A stretch of DNA of 64,000 nucleotides from Thauera butanivorans NBRC 103042 (GCF_001591165.1 NZ_BCUG01000032.1:21512-85511); one strand, 5' to 3'; positions 51,572 through 60,986 are shown, counted from the first letter of the stretch. Notes: generated by a model from the letters alone, not told the origin. Made by a program: numbers and translations.

Positions 51572-51603
51572 ACCTCTTCTGCCATCCTTCTCGACGACGC
51601 GCC

Positions 51604-52086
51604 ATGGCTGAACTTCGCGGCTGCCGCTTTCCGGAAGACCTCCGCTACGACCCGGCGAACCACCTGTGGTTTGCCGCCGAGGCGGACGATGTCTGGCGCG
51701 TCGGCGTGACGCCTTTCGGCGTCGCCATCGCCGGCGAGATTCTGCTGTTCACGCCCAAGCCGGCCAGACGCACGCTGACCGCCGGGCGCGCCTTCGGCCT
51801 GCTCGAAGCAGGCAAGACCGTGTTCCCGGTGAAAACGCCGGTCGACGCCACGCTGGTCGAAGGCAACGACGCCCTGTCGCACTCCGCCGCGCTGATGAAC
51901 ACCGATGCCTACGCCGCCTGGCTGGTGCGGCTACGCATCGCGCCGGCAGATGCGACCAGCCACTTGCTGAGCTGGGAAGAAGCCCGTGCCGGCATCACTG
52001 TGCAGATGGACCTGTGGCGCTTCGACGACCTGCAGGGCTTTCAGGCGCCCTTGCTGGGCGAAGGCGCGAAGGGCCTGCACGGATGA
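51604..52086 (+). CDS. GcvH-like lipoyl-carrier protein
   Basis: 160 residues of the glycine-cleavage H fold. Lys71 in LLEAGKTVFPVKTPV aligns with the lipoylated lysine of GcvH; the GYAYAPL-like start is replaced by RYDPANHLWF. It is longer than housekeeping GcvH (about 129) through a C-terminal extension. No gcvT or gcvP is nearby. It is coupled by ATGA to a DsrE-family gene, a pairing seen with lipoate-binding proteins of sulfur metabolism, so a sulfur-carrier role is possible (inference). Confidence 0.78.
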   Translation: MAELRGCRFPEDLRYDPANHLWFAAEADDVWRVGVTPFGVAIAGEILLFTPKPARRTLTAGRAFGLLEAGKTVFPVKTPVDATLVEGNDALSHSAALMNTDAYAAWLVRLRIAPADATSHLLSWEEARAGITVQMDLWRFDDLQGFQAPLLGEGAKGLHG

Positions 52087-52466
52087 GCGCACACCTTGCC
52101 ATCCTCGTCTGGGCCGCCGACCCGGACAGCCCGCAGCTGTGCGCCACGCCTTTCCATTTCGCCGCCGCCGCCGCGGCGATGGACGCCGAAGTCGAGATGT
52201 ACTTCACCGCCCGCTCGGTCCGCCTGCTGCTGCCTGGCGTTGCCGAAACGCTGTATCCGGGCGGGCAGGGCAGCGGCCTGCCGCCGCTGTCCCACTTCCT
52301 GCACGAAGCCGTCCGCTACGGCACCCGCCTGTACGCCTGCCCCGCCGCGATGCAGGCGCACGGCGTGGCACCGGAAGGCCTGCGCACCGAAGTCTGCGGC
52401 CAGGCCGGCGCCGCCGCCTTCATCGGTCGCACGCTCGACCCGGCATGGCGGACGCTGACGTTCTGA
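52083..52466 (+). CDS. DsrE-family protein
   Basis: 127 residues of the DsrE/F fold. Cys86 in YACPAAMQAHGV is at the position of the persulfide-carrying cysteine of DsrE and TusD. It could relay sulfur to or from the GcvH-like protein whose gene it overlaps by 4 bases. Confidence 0.8.
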   Translation: MSAHLAILVWAADPDSPQLCATPFHFAAAAAAMDAEVEMYFTARSVRLLLPGVAETLYPGGQGSGLPPLSHFLHEAVRYGTRLYACPAAMQAHGVAPEGLRTEVCGQAGAAAFIGRTLDPAWRTLTF

Positions 52467-52480
52467 ATGGCTGATCCCGG

Positions 52481-53374
52481 TCACCCCTCGGCCGACTCCG
52501 GTGTCGCCAGCAGTGCCTCGAAAGCCAGCGCCGCGGGGCTGACCGGGCGGTGCGGCAGGCGCAGGCGGTAGAGCAGGCGCTCGATCGGGCCGCTGACGGG
52601 GACGTGGCGGCGGACGCGGCCGAGCGCAAGTGCGTCGCGCGCACAGATTCTCGGCACCACGCCGAAGCCGATGCCGGCAGCCACCGCCTGCACGATGGCT
52701 TCGTTGCTGCCCACCTCGATGATCTCCCCGGCTTCCACTCCCATCCGGCGCAGCAGCGCCTCGGTGGCGTCGCGGCTGCCAGAGCCTCGCTCCCGCATGA
52801 TCCATGTCGCCTGCAGTCCGCAAAGCCCGGCCTCATCGCCAACAGCCGCCAGCGGCGCCCCGCGCGGTGAGATCACGATCATCTCCTCGCTGCGCCACAG
52901 GCGCACCTCTACCCGCGCATCGTCGATCCGGCCCTCGACCAGGGCCACATCCACCTGGCAATCGAGCAGGCGGGCGGCGATCTGGCGGGTGTTGGCAGCC
53001 ACGACCTGCAGCCTGACGCCCGGATGGCACTCATGGAAGCGGCGCAGGAAAGACGGTAGCCAGTAGGTGGCGATCGTGGTGCTCGCGCCGATACGCAGGC
53101 GGCCGCGGCCGAGGCCGTTGAATGCGCGCAGCGCTTCGTCAGCTTCGCGCTCCAGCGCGAACAGGCTACGGCCGTATTCCAGCAGGACCTGACCGGCTTC
53201 GGTGGGCTCGAAGAAGCGCCCACGGCGCTCCAGCAGGACGACATCGAGCTGGGATTCGAGTTCACGCACCGATTTCGACGCCGCCGGCTGGCTGATGCCG
53301 AGCTTTTCGGCCGCGCGCGAAAAGCTGTTCTCTTCGGCCACATGGACGAAGACCTTGAGCAGATGGAGGTTCAT
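52481..53374 (-). CDS. LysR-family regulator next to yeiH
   Basis: 297 residues. The N-terminal helix-turn-helix has SRAAEKLGISQPAASKSV; the effector domain starts near residue 90 (RLRIGASTTIATYWLP). It is divergent from the YeiH-type gene across a 105-base AT-rich region. LysR regulators of the YeiE/CysB-like type commonly control sulfite or sulfur genes; YeiH is the probable target. Confidence 0.88.
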   Translation of the reverse strand: MNLHLLKVFVHVAEENSFSRAAEKLGISQPAASKSVRELESQLDVVLLERRGRFFEPTEAGQVLLEYGRSLFALEREADEALRAFNGLGRGRLRIGASTTIATYWLPSFLRRFHECHPGVRLQVVAANTRQIAARLLDCQVDVALVEGRIDDARVEVRLWRSEEMIVISPRGAPLAAVGDEAGLCGLQATWIMRERGSGSRDATEALLRRMGVEAGEIIEVGSNEAIVQAVAAGIGFGVVPRICARDALALGRVRRHVPVSGPIERLLYRLRLPHRPVSPAALAFEALLATPESAEG

Positions 53375-53479
53375 GCATAACCCTGAAGAATTCAAAGTTA
53401 ACTTTCATTCTCTACAAGAATTCTAGGCTCCGCTCTATCGTTATGCCCAGCAAAACTAAACATAGAGCCGGAAACGATA

Positions 53480-54478
53480 ATGACCGCCATCCTGCGCCCG
53501 GAAGCCCGTACCGGCCTTCTGACCAGCTTTGCGCTCGCCGCCGCTGCCGCCGGGTTGGCTACGCTTCCCACGCTGGCCAGCCATGGGCTGGGATGGCTGC
53601 CGCTGGCGATCGTGCTCGGCATGGCAGTCGGCAACCTGTGGCCGGGCCTGGTGCAGTCCGGCGGCAGCGGCCTGGGCCTGGCGCGCGGCGTGATCATGCG
53701 TGCCGGCATCGTGCTATACGGCCTCAAGCTGAGTTTTGCCGACTTGTCCTCGGTGGGCTGGCAAGGGCTGGCGCTGGCCTGCGTCATTGTCGCCTCGACG
53801 CTGTTGCTGGCGCGCCTGCTGGGCCGCCGCCTGGGACTGGAGCCGGGTCTTGCCCTGCTGATCGGCGCCGGTAGCGCAATCTGCGGCGCGGCGGCTGTCG
53901 CCGCGGCTGACGGCGTGCTGGGCGCGCGTGCGCGGCAGGTGGCATCGGCTGTGGCCACCGTAGTAATCTGCGGCACGCTGGCGATGTACCTGATGCCGCT
54001 GCTGATGCCGCTGACCGGCCTGTCCGGCGCCGATTCCGGCCTGTGGATCGGACTCACCGTCCATGAACTCGGGCATGTCGTCGCTGCTGCGGCGATGGTC
54101 GGCCCCGACGCGGCCAGCACCGCGCTGGTCGAGAAGATGCTGCGCGTGATGCTGTTGGCTCCCGCCGTACTGTGGATCGCGCTGCAGGGCAACCAACGGC
54201 AGGAAGGCATCGGCGCACGCGTCGAGGTGCCGGTTTTCCTGTGGCTTTTCCTCGCCGTGCTGCTGCTCAACCTCAGCGGGGTCGTACCCGAATCCCTGCG
54301 CGAGCTTGGCGCCCTGGTCGCCGATATGCTGCTGGCAACCGGACTGGCGGCACTCGGCATGCTCACCCGTATCGCCGACATCAGGGCGACAGGGGCGAGA
54401 GTCTGGGTGCTGGCCCTGCTGCTGTGGTCCTACCTGCTGGTAGCCGGCTTCGGACTGGTGAAGTGGTTGTCGCACTGA
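53480..54478 (+). CDS. YeiH/UPF0324-family membrane protein (putative sulfate or sulfite exporter)
   Basis: 332 residues with about 10 hydrophobic spans. The family blocks are RAGIVLYGLKLSF near residue 74, GAGSAICGAAAVAAADG near 130 and VHELGHVVAAAAM near 194. Family members are predicted to export sulfate or sulfonate-derived anions; biochemical proof is thin. It is controlled by the divergent LysR gene in most genomes that have the pair. Confidence 0.85.
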   Translation: MTAILRPEARTGLLTSFALAAAAAGLATLPTLASHGLGWLPLAIVLGMAVGNLWPGLVQSGGSGLGLARGVIMRAGIVLYGLKLSFADLSSVGWQGLALACVIVASTLLLARLLGRRLGLEPGLALLIGAGSAICGAAAVAAADGVLGARARQVASAVATVVICGTLAMYLMPLLMPLTGLSGADSGLWIGLTVHELGHVVAAAAMVGPDAASTALVEKMLRVMLLAPAVLWIALQGNQRQEGIGARVEVPVFLWLFLAVLLLNLSGVVPESLRELGALVADMLLATGLAALGMLTRIADIRATGARVWVLALLLWSYLLVAGFGLVKWLSH

Positions 54479-54596
54479 GCGTCGGCGCCGCGACGGGCAG
54501 CAGCAAGTCATCCGCCCCACGGCACATTGATGCCGCACGTTGCTAACCGGGGTGCCAAGGCCTGACGCCACAATTCCCGCGTCAAAGGCTTGACAT

Positions 54597-54866
54597 GAGC
54601 CTTGGCGGGCGCGCGCCAGCTTCATCATCTTCTTTGCGCTGCTTTATCCAGCGTCGTGTGCATTTCTGCTGCTGTCAGGATTGATATCGGATTCGATCCT
54701 TCTCTTCGGCGCGGTGCTGCTTCCCCTATTCCATATTGGCGGCTCGTTTGGCGTGAAGCTGTACCGGAACATCGAACGACGCCTGCTCCACCACCTGGTT
54801 CTGTTCGCGAGGGCAATGGCAGAACTGTCTGCCGCACTCGATTCCGCATCATTTCCTCAGCACTGA
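54597..54866 (+). pseudogene. Start-less membrane-protein-like frame in the gap after yeiH
   Basis: After a TGA near 54594 an open frame of about 90 codons encodes two strongly hydrophobic spans (ASFIIFFALLYPASCAFLLL and ILLFGAVLLPLFHIGGSF) and a helical tail, then stops at 54864-54866. It has no credible start codon or ribosome site, so it is read as the relic of a small membrane protein gene. The rest of the 54479-55089 gap has a hairpin (GGTGCG-TGT-CGCACC, 54911-54925) and then the AT-rich promoter of the GntR gene. Confidence 0.35.
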
Positions 54867-55036
54867 TCTGTTTTTTCAGATTCGTTTCCACGATTGTCTT
54901 GAACTGATGTGGTGCGTGTCGCACCGCAGTAGTGCGCACCATTCGTGCGGTGCAGCGATGCATACTCGGCAAAAAATAAAAACATCTTTCAAATCAATTG
55001 TTTATATTTTATTGTGCAACGCAGAAAACTGGCATT

Positions 55037-55065
55037 GCAATTGCTAGATATAACCTGTCATGACA
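55037..55065. promoter_or_regulatory. Candidate operators upstream of the GntR gene
   Basis: Two palindromes lie 25-53 bases upstream of the GntR start: GCAATTGC (55037-55044) and TGTCATGACA (55056-55065), in a sharply AT-rich patch. GntR/HutC regulators usually bind such short palindromes at their own promoter. Confidence 0.45.
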
Positions 55066-55089
55066 AGTTGAGCGATTCAGGTGATCGAT

Positions 55090-55869
55090 ATGCCACAAAT
55101 CGGAAACATGCAGCCCAGTCAGAACCGTCAGCAGGCCAAGGACAGCGTGATGCCGCTTTCTCCGGTTCCGCTCCATACCCAGATCCGGGAAACGCTGAGG
55201 CACTACATTCTCGATGGGCGATGGCCGCCGCATACGCAGATTCCGTCCGAAAGCCAGATGATGAGTTCGTTTGGCGTGAGCCGGATAACGATTCGCCAGG
55301 CATTGGGCGATCTGCAAAAGGAAGGATTGATCTTCAAGATCATAGGCAAGGGCAGCTTCGTCGCAAAACCCAAGGTTTTTCAAAGCCTTTCCCGCCTGCA
55401 GGGCTTCGGTGAAGCGATGTCGCCAGCGGGTTACGAGACCTGTTCCAAGCTGTTGAGCGCCCGCGAAACCGAAGCCAGCCCTGCCGTTGCCCAGCGCTTT
55501 TCGCTCAAGCCGGGAAGCCGCGTTTTCGAAATACAGCGCCTGCGCTATCTGAACAGGGAGCCCATTTCGGTGGACGTCAGCTATTTCCTGCTGGATATCG
55601 GACGTCGCCTCGTCCAGGAAGACCTGGTCACGCGCGACATATTCATGATTCTCGAAAACGATTACGGGCTCGATCTCACCCATGCCGATCTCCAGATCGA
55701 GGCCATCTGCGCCGACGAGTTTCTGGCCCGCCAGCTCGGCATCGCCGAAGGCGCGCCATTACTGAGGATGGAGCGCATGACGCATGCCGGCGACACACCC
55801 GTCGATTTCGAATTTCTCTATTACCGTGGCGATGCCTTCCAGTATCGCCTGCGCATAGACCGCAGTTGA
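55090..55869 (+). CDS. GntR/HutC-family regulator of the flavoprotein-ABC locus
   Basis: 259 residues. The winged-helix domain has IPSESQMMSSFGVSRITIRQAL and the UTRA effector-binding domain covers about residues 100-255 (FEIQRLRYLNREPISVD, then a C-terminal strand with PVDFEFLYYRGDAF). Such regulators bind small metabolites. It lies 294 bases upstream of the flavoprotein gene on the same strand and is the obvious candidate to control it. AGGTGAT lies before the ATG at 55090; a GTG at 55081 is possible. Confidence 0.85.
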   Translation: MPQIGNMQPSQNRQQAKDSVMPLSPVPLHTQIRETLRHYILDGRWPPHTQIPSESQMMSSFGVSRITIRQALGDLQKEGLIFKIIGKGSFVAKPKVFQSLSRLQGFGEAMSPAGYETCSKLLSARETEASPAVAQRFSLKPGSRVFEIQRLRYLNREPISVDVSYFLLDIGRRLVQEDLVTRDIFMILENDYGLDLTHADLQIEAICADEFLARQLGIAEGAPLLRMERMTHAGDTPVDFEFLYYRGDAFQYRLRIDRS

Positions 55870-55980
55870 GGCCGAATGCCGTGGGCGCCCGACTTACTCC
55901 CGGCAATGGAATCGATTTCAATTCATATTGGTTCGGAAGCGAACCGGGCCGGCGTAAGGTGCACGCCCCGACGGGCGGCC

Positions 55981-56015
55981 GCAGGCGCAGGCGCAGGCGC
56001 AGGCGCAGGCGCAGG
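55981..56015. repeat. Hexanucleotide tandem repeat upstream of the AprA-like gene
   Basis: GCAGGC repeats 5.8 times in the leader region between the GntR gene and the flavoprotein gene (gap 55870-56163). Copy number change would alter spacing without touching a coding frame. No gene is seen in this gap. Confidence 0.75.
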
Positions 56016-56163
56016 ACAACAGAATGAACATCGCCGACAGCACGAGGATGTGATGCCGGCACAAAGCGCGGGAACCGATGCCGGGCAGCAGGACCGTGCC
56101 CACCACGGGAACCCGTCTCATCAACACCGCAAGACGTACTTCCTACCCAAGGAGCAAGCAACA

Positions 56164-57894
56164 ATGAAACGCATCGACATGGAATTCGACCTGGTGGTGA
56201 TCGGTGGCGGCACCGGCGGCCCGATGGCAGCCGTGAAGGCGAAGGAGAAGAATCCCAAGCTGAAGGTCCTGCTGATCGACAAGGCCCACGTCAAGCGCAG
56301 CGGCGCCATTTCGATGGGCATGGACGGCCTCAACAATGCCGTCATCCCCGGCCACGCCACGCCCGAGCAATACGTCAAGGAAATCACCATCGCCAACGAC
56401 GGCATCGTGGACCAGGCAGCGGTGATGGCCTATGCCGCCAACAGCTTCGACATGATCCAGGAGCTGGACCGCTGGGGCGTGAAATTCGAGAAGGACGAAA
56501 CCGGCGACTACGCGGTGCGCAAGGTGCACCACCTCGGCAGTTACGTGCTGCCGATGCCGGAAGGCCATCACATGAAGAAGATCCTCTACCGCCAGTTGAA
56601 GCGCGCGCGGGTGGAGATCACCAACCGCGTCGTCGTCACCCGCCTGCTGACCGGCGCCAACGGCGAAGTGAGCGGCGTGATGGGCTTCGACTGCCGTACC
56701 GCCGACTTCTACGTCATCCGCTGCAAGGCCGCGGTCATCACCACCGGCGCGGCCGGACGCATCGGCCTGCCGGCCTCGGGCTACCTGATGGGCACCTACG
56801 AGAACCCCACCAACTCCGGCGACGGCCACGCCATGGCCTATCACGCCGGCGCGGCGCTGGCCAACCTCGAATGCTTTCAGATCAACCCGCTGATCAAGGA
56901 CTACAACGGCCCGGCCTGCGCCTACGTCACCGGCCCCTTCGGCGGCTATACCGCCAACGCCAGGGGCGAGCGCTTCATCGAGTGCGACTACTGGAGCGGC
57001 CAGATGATGCTGGAGTTCCATCGCGAGCTGCAGAGCGGCAACGGCCCGGTGTTCCTGAAGCTCGACCACCTCGCCGAAGAGACCATCAGCGAGATCGAGC
57101 ACATCCTGCACTCCAACGAGCGCCCCAGCCGCGGCCGCTTCCATGACAAGCGCGGCAACGACTACCGCAAGCAGATGATCGAGATGCACATCTCCGAGAT
57201 CGGCTTCTGCAGCGGCCACAGCGCTTCCGGCATCTGGACCAACGCCCGCGGCGAAACTTCGGTGCCCGGCCTGTACGCCGCCGGCGACTGTGCCAGCGTG
57301 CCGCACAACTACATGCTCGGCGCCTTCGTCTATGGCCGCATCTGCGGCCACAACGCCGCCGAATATTGCGGCGCGGTCGCGGACAGGGCGATCGACGAGG
57401 GCGCAGTGGCGGCCGAGCAGGCGCGCGTGTCGGCGCCGCTGCAGCGCAGCGAAGGGCCGACGCCGTTCCAGATCGAGTACAAGACCCGCCGCCTGGTGAA
57501 CGACTACCTGCAGCCGCCGAAGATCACGCGCAAGTACGAGATCGGCCTGCGCCGCTTCGACGAGGTGCGCGAGGACGCCCAGGCCATGCTGGCGACCAAC
57601 CCGCACGAGCTGATGCGCGCGATGGAAGCGATGTCGATCATCGACTGCGCGGAGATGGCTGCGCGTTCGTCGATGTTCCGCGCAGAAAGCCGCTGGGGCC
57701 TGTACCACTACTGCGTCGACCACCCCGAGCGGGACGACGCCAACTGGTTCTGCCACACCCTGCTCAGCAAGGGTGCCGACGGCAGCATGACGATGGCCAA
57801 GAAAGCGGTCGAGCCCTACATCGTGCCGATCGACGACGAAGAACGCGACGCCTACCAGCGCCTGCGCGTCGAACGCAAGGCCGAAGCCGCCTGA
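56164..57894 (+). CDS. AprA/fumarate reductase-like FAD flavoprotein
   Basis: 576 residues of the succinate dehydrogenase/fumarate reductase/APS-reductase flavoprotein superfamily. The FAD motif is DLVVIGGGTGGPMAAVKA at residues 9-26; SGAISMGMDGLNNA near 50 and GLYAAGDCASVPHNYMLGA near 370 are the FAD-contact blocks. A C-terminal helical domain ends the chain. No signal peptide, so it is cytoplasmic. It is followed by an AprB-like ferredoxin, as in dissimilatory APS reductase, but it is shorter than true AprA and embedded in an ABC-transporter locus. It probably reduces or oxidises an imported compound. AAGGAG precedes the start. Confidence 0.8.
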   Translation: MKRIDMEFDLVVIGGGTGGPMAAVKAKEKNPKLKVLLIDKAHVKRSGAISMGMDGLNNAVIPGHATPEQYVKEITIANDGIVDQAAVMAYAANSFDMIQELDRWGVKFEKDETGDYAVRKVHHLGSYVLPMPEGHHMKKILYRQLKRARVEITNRVVVTRLLTGANGEVSGVMGFDCRTADFYVIRCKAAVITTGAAGRIGLPASGYLMGTYENPTNSGDGHAMAYHAGAALANLECFQINPLIKDYNGPACAYVTGPFGGYTANARGERFIECDYWSGQMMLEFHRELQSGNGPVFLKLDHLAEETISEIEHILHSNERPSRGRFHDKRGNDYRKQMIEMHISEIGFCSGHSASGIWTNARGETSVPGLYAAGDCASVPHNYMLGAFVYGRICGHNAAEYCGAVADRAIDEGAVAAEQARVSAPLQRSEGPTPFQIEYKTRRLVNDYLQPPKITRKYEIGLRRFDEVREDAQAMLATNPHELMRAMEAMSIIDCAEMAARSSMFRAESRWGLYHYCVDHPERDDANWFCHTLLSKGADGSMTMAKKAVEPYIVPIDDEERDAYQRLRVERKAEAA

Positions 57895-57939
57895 CCCGCC
57901 GCCCCTCCCCGACACCCCTACAGAACAGAGGATTCCGCC

Positions 57940-58173
57940 ATGAGCATCGCCACCACCCTGACCCAGGCACCGGTCAAAGTCCATGAAGACAAATGCATCG
58001 CCGAAAAAGGCTGCACGGTATGCGTGGACGTCTGCCCGCTCGACGTACTGGCCATCGACCTGGTGAAGAAGAAGGCCTTCATGCAGTTCGACGAATGCTG
58101 GTACTGCCTGCCTTGCGAGACCGACTGCCCCACCGGTGCGGTCGAGGTCAGCATCCCCTACCTGCTGCGCTGA
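57940..58173 (+). CDS. AprB-like ferredoxin (two [4Fe-4S] sites)
   Basis: 77 residues. The first cluster is C-x5-C-x2-C-x3-CP (CIAEKGCTVCVDVCP) and the second CWYCLPCETDCP, with the intervening KKKAFMQFDECWYC closely like AprB of APS reductase. It lies 45 bases after the flavoprotein and should be its electron-transfer partner. Confidence 0.85.
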   Translation: MSIATTLTQAPVKVHEDKCIAEKGCTVCVDVCPLDVLAIDLVKKKAFMQFDECWYCLPCETDCPTGAVEVSIPYLLR

Positions 58174-58183
58174 GGAGAGGACG

Positions 58184-59131
58184 ATGACGATCAGCCTGAG
58201 TCCGATGGCCGAACGCCTCGCCAGCGCCGACGCCGAAGTGCGCCGCCTGGCAGTGATCGACCTGCCGTACAGCGACGAGGACGACATCGTGCCGCTGCTG
58301 CTGCCACGCCTCACCGATGAAGTCGCCGAAGTGCGCGCCGAAGCGGTGCGCGCGCTCGAAGGCTTCGAGGAGCCGGAAGTCGTGGCCGCGCTCGCCGCCC
58401 GCCTGCTCGACGCCGACGAAGCCGTGCGCGACGCCGCCGGCGAAGTGCTCGCCGAACTGAAGCACAGCGCCTCGGCCGAACACCTGCTGCCCTATTTGAG
58501 CGGACACGGCACGGCGGTGCGCATGCTGGCCTTCCGTGCCGTGCGGGCCCTGCGCGTCATCGACGCCTTCGAGCCCGCGCTCACCGCGCTGCGCGACCCC
58601 GATCCGGGCGTCCGGCGCGAGGCGGTGGGCGTGCTCGGCTACCTGCGCCGTGCCGAGGCAGTCGGCGAACTGGCCGAAGTCGCCGCCCACGACCCGGATG
58701 CCGAAGTCCGCCGCATCGCCGTCGGCGCGCTCGGCTACACCTCCGAGATCAGCGTGCTGCCAGCGCTGACCCGGGCGCTCGGCGACAGCGCCTGGATGGT
58801 GCGCGACGAAGCCGCCCAGACCATCGGCAAGCTCGGCCTCGGCCCGGCGATCCCCGATCTGGTCAAGGCGATGAACGACACCTACTGGCAGGTGCGAGTC
58901 AAGGCCGCGCGCAGCCTCGGCGTGCTGAAGGCCTCCGCCGGGCTGCCGGCGCTGGTGGAGGCGCTGTCGCACACGATCAGCAACCTGCGCAAGGAAGCCG
59001 CCATCGCGCTCGGCGAGATCGCCGACCCGCGGGCGATCCCGGCGCTGGAAAAGGCACTCGAAGACCCCGATCCCGACGTCCGCAAGCTGTCCCGGCTGGC
59101 GCTGACCGCGATCGAGCTGGCGCGCAAGTGA
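58184..59131 (+). CDS. HEAT-repeat protein
   Basis: 315 residues made almost wholly of about nine PBS-lyase/HEAT-type helical repeats, each with the pattern D-P-D-x-x-V-R-x-x-A (for example [16 protein letters not shown]). Such proteins are scaffolds or assembly factors. GAGGAG precedes the ATG, and only 10 bases separate it from the ferredoxin upstream. Its conserved place between two ferredoxin genes suggests it holds or loads the redox complex (inference). Confidence 0.82.
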   Translation: MTISLSPMAERLASADAEVRRLAVIDLPYSDEDDIVPLLLPRLTDEVAEVRAEAVRALEGFEEPEVVAALAARLLDADEAVRDAAGEVLAELKHSASAEHLLPYLSGHGTAVRMLAFRAVRALRVIDAFEPALTALRDPDPGVRREAVGVLGYLRRAEAVGELAEVAAHDPDAEVRRIAVGALGYTSEISVLPALTRALGDSAWMVRDEAAQTIGKLGLGPAIPDLVKAMNDTYWQVRVKAARSLGVLKASAGLPALVEALSHTISNLRKEAAIALGEIADPRAIPALEKALEDPDPDVRKLSRLALTAIELARK

Positions 59132-59144
59132 AAGGAGAACGGAC

Positions 59145-59480
59145 ATGGCATTCGTCGTCACCGAAGCCTGCGTGCGCTGCAAATACACCGACTGCGTGTC
59201 GGTGTGCCCGGTCGATTGCTTCCATGAAGGGCCGAACTTCCTCGTCATAGACCCCGACGGCTGCATCGACTGCGGCGTGTGCGTGCCCGAATGTCCGATC
59301 GGCGCCATCTACGACGCCTCGGAGCTGCCGCCCGATCAGATGGAGTTCGTCGAGATCAATGCCCGGCTCGCCGCCGAATGGCCGGTGATCGCCGAAGCAC
59401 GCGAACCATTGCCCGAAGCCGAAACCTGGGCGGAAGTGAAGAGCAAGCGCCAATACCTCGAAGAGCGCGCTGCGGTCTGA
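59145..59480 (+). CDS. 7Fe ferredoxin (FdxA-like)
   Basis: 111 residues with the typical [3Fe-4S]/[4Fe-4S] arrangement: [17 protein letters not shown] at the start and [12 protein letters not shown] near residue 39, then the helical tail of FdxA. It probably passes electrons between the ferredoxin-NADP reductase encoded at the end of the locus and the flavoprotein complex. Confidence 0.9.
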   Translation: MAFVVTEACVRCKYTDCVSVCPVDCFHEGPNFLVIDPDGCIDCGVCVPECPIGAIYDASELPPDQMEFVEINARLAAEWPVIAEAREPLPEAETWAEVKSKRQYLEERAAV

Positions 59481-59537
59481 GCACCGCCTTCCCACCTGCC
59501 CCCTCCCCACTGGATTCACCGGAAAAGGACGCACATC

Positions 59538-60983
59538 ATGACTGCACATTCCAGCATCACTGCCCAACCCGGCAGGAAAAGCCTCGCCGGCCGCCTCGTC
59601 GCTCTCGCCCTGGGCTGTTGCCTTGCGCTGCCCACGGCGGCCGAAGTCCTCACCATCGGCATCGGCACGCAGAACACGACCACCAACACCGTGACCGGCG
59701 GCATCGTGCTGAAGGAACTCGGCCTGCTCGAAAAACACCTGCCCAGGACCGGCAAGTACCAGGACATCGAGTTCAGAATCCAGTGGCAGAACTTCACCTC
59801 CGGCCCGCCGATCACCAACGGCATGGTCGCCAACACCTTGCAGATCGGCATGATGGGGGACTATCCGCTGCTGGTGAACGGCGCCACCTTCCAGAACGCC
59901 AACGGCACCAGCAGCCGGCTGGTCGCGCTGATCGCCTACAACGCCGACGGCGCCGGCAACGGCGTGGTGGTACACAAGGACTCGCCCTACTACGAACTGG
60001 CCGACCTGAAGGGCAAGAAGCTGTCGGTGCCCTTCGGCTCCGCCGCCCACGGCATGCTGCTGAAGGCCTTCGAGGACCGCGGCTGGAAGCCCGAGGATTT
60101 CGAACTTTCCAGCCAGAGCCCGGAAGTCGGCACCTCCAGCCTGCAGGAAAAGCGCATCGACGGCCATGCCGATTTCGTGCCCTTTGCCGAGCTGCTGCCC
60201 TACCGCGGCTTCGCGCGCAAGATCTTCGACGGCGTCGAGACCCGGGTGCCGACCTTCCACGGCGTGGTGGTGCGAGAGGACTTCGCCGCCAAGTACCCTG
60301 AAGTGGTGGTCGCCTACATCAAGGCGCTGATCGAGGCCAACGACTGGGTGCGCAAGGATCCGGCCGGGGCCGCGGCCCGGATCGAACAATGGACGCGGGT
60401 GGAAAAGGAAGTGGCCTACATCTTCCTCGGCCCGGGCGGCGTGCATACGCTGGATCCGACAATCAAGCCGAAGTGGGTCGAAACGATCAAGTACGACCAC
60501 GGCGTACTGCAGCGCATGGGCCGGGTGAAGGACTTCGACGCCGACGCCTGGGTGGATGAAAGCTACCTGCGCCAGGCCCATGCCGAACTCGGCCTCGATT
60601 ACGAGCAGCAGCGTGCCCGTCTCGACAACTATGAGATCAGCGGCACCGACCCGCTGTGCGGCGGCGACATAGAACAGCCGCGCGAAGCCGGTGAAGTGTG
60701 GATCGACGGCGCCGGCATCACCGCCTACAAATCGACGGCCTGCACGCTGGCGGCGGTGAACAAGGCCATCGGCGAAGGCCGCAAGATCAGCGCCAGCTAC
60801 GTCTTCGACCACACGACCCGGATCAAGCTGTTCGCCGACAAGGCCTTCTACGCCCTCGCGACTGCCAATGGCCGGCCCGCGGTACTGGCCTTCCTGCTGA
60901 AGAAGGATGCCGAAGCCCATGCCGCCGCCAACGGCGGCAGGGTCGGCAGCTACGAAGATGCGCTCGCGCTGGTCGGGAGTTGA
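59538..60983 (+). CDS. SsuA/NMT1-type binding protein fused to a C-terminal NosL-like domain
   Basis: 481 residues. There is a signal peptide ending near AAEV (residue 34). Residues about 35-350 are a nitrate/sulfonate/taurine-type substrate-binding domain (VLTIGIGTQNTTTNTV, GMMGDYPLLVNGA). Residues about 370-481 resemble NosL, the copper-binding accessory protein of nitrous oxide reductase: LCGGD for CGMD, KLFADKAFYAL for the DAKNAYYV block, FLLKKDAEAHAAANGGRV and a closing SYEDALALV. The NosL Met ligand is replaced by Gly. The fusion tethers a possible metal or thiol site to a transport receptor. Confidence 0.78.
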   Translation: MTAHSSITAQPGRKSLAGRLVALALGCCLALPTAAEVLTIGIGTQNTTTNTVTGGIVLKELGLLEKHLPRTGKYQDIEFRIQWQNFTSGPPITNGMVANTLQIGMMGDYPLLVNGATFQNANGTSSRLVALIAYNADGAGNGVVVHKDSPYYELADLKGKKLSVPFGSAAHGMLLKAFEDRGWKPEDFELSSQSPEVGTSSLQEKRIDGHADFVPFAELLPYRGFARKIFDGVETRVPTFHGVVVREDFAAKYPEVVVAYIKALIEANDWVRKDPAGAAARIEQWTRVEKEVAYIFLGPGGVHTLDPTIKPKWVETIKYDHGVLQRMGRVKDFDADAWVDESYLRQAHAELGLDYEQQRARLDNYEISGTDPLCGGDIEQPREAGEVWIDGAGITAYKSTACTLAAVNKAIGEGRKISASYVFDHTTRIKLFADKAFYALATANGRPAVLAFLLKKDAEAHAAANGGRVGSYEDALALVGS

Positions 60984-60986
60984 GCC

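Noticed and set aside
55981..56015. CRISPR-type repeat
   Set aside because: The units are 6 bases long and contiguous, with no spacers. No CRISPR array or cas gene is seen anywhere in the window.
55876..56163. N-terminal extension of the AprA-like flavoprotein through the hexanucleotide repeat
   Set aside because: The flavoprotein fold begins at ATG 56164 with its own AAGGAG site; the extension is an AGAGAG run from the repeat.
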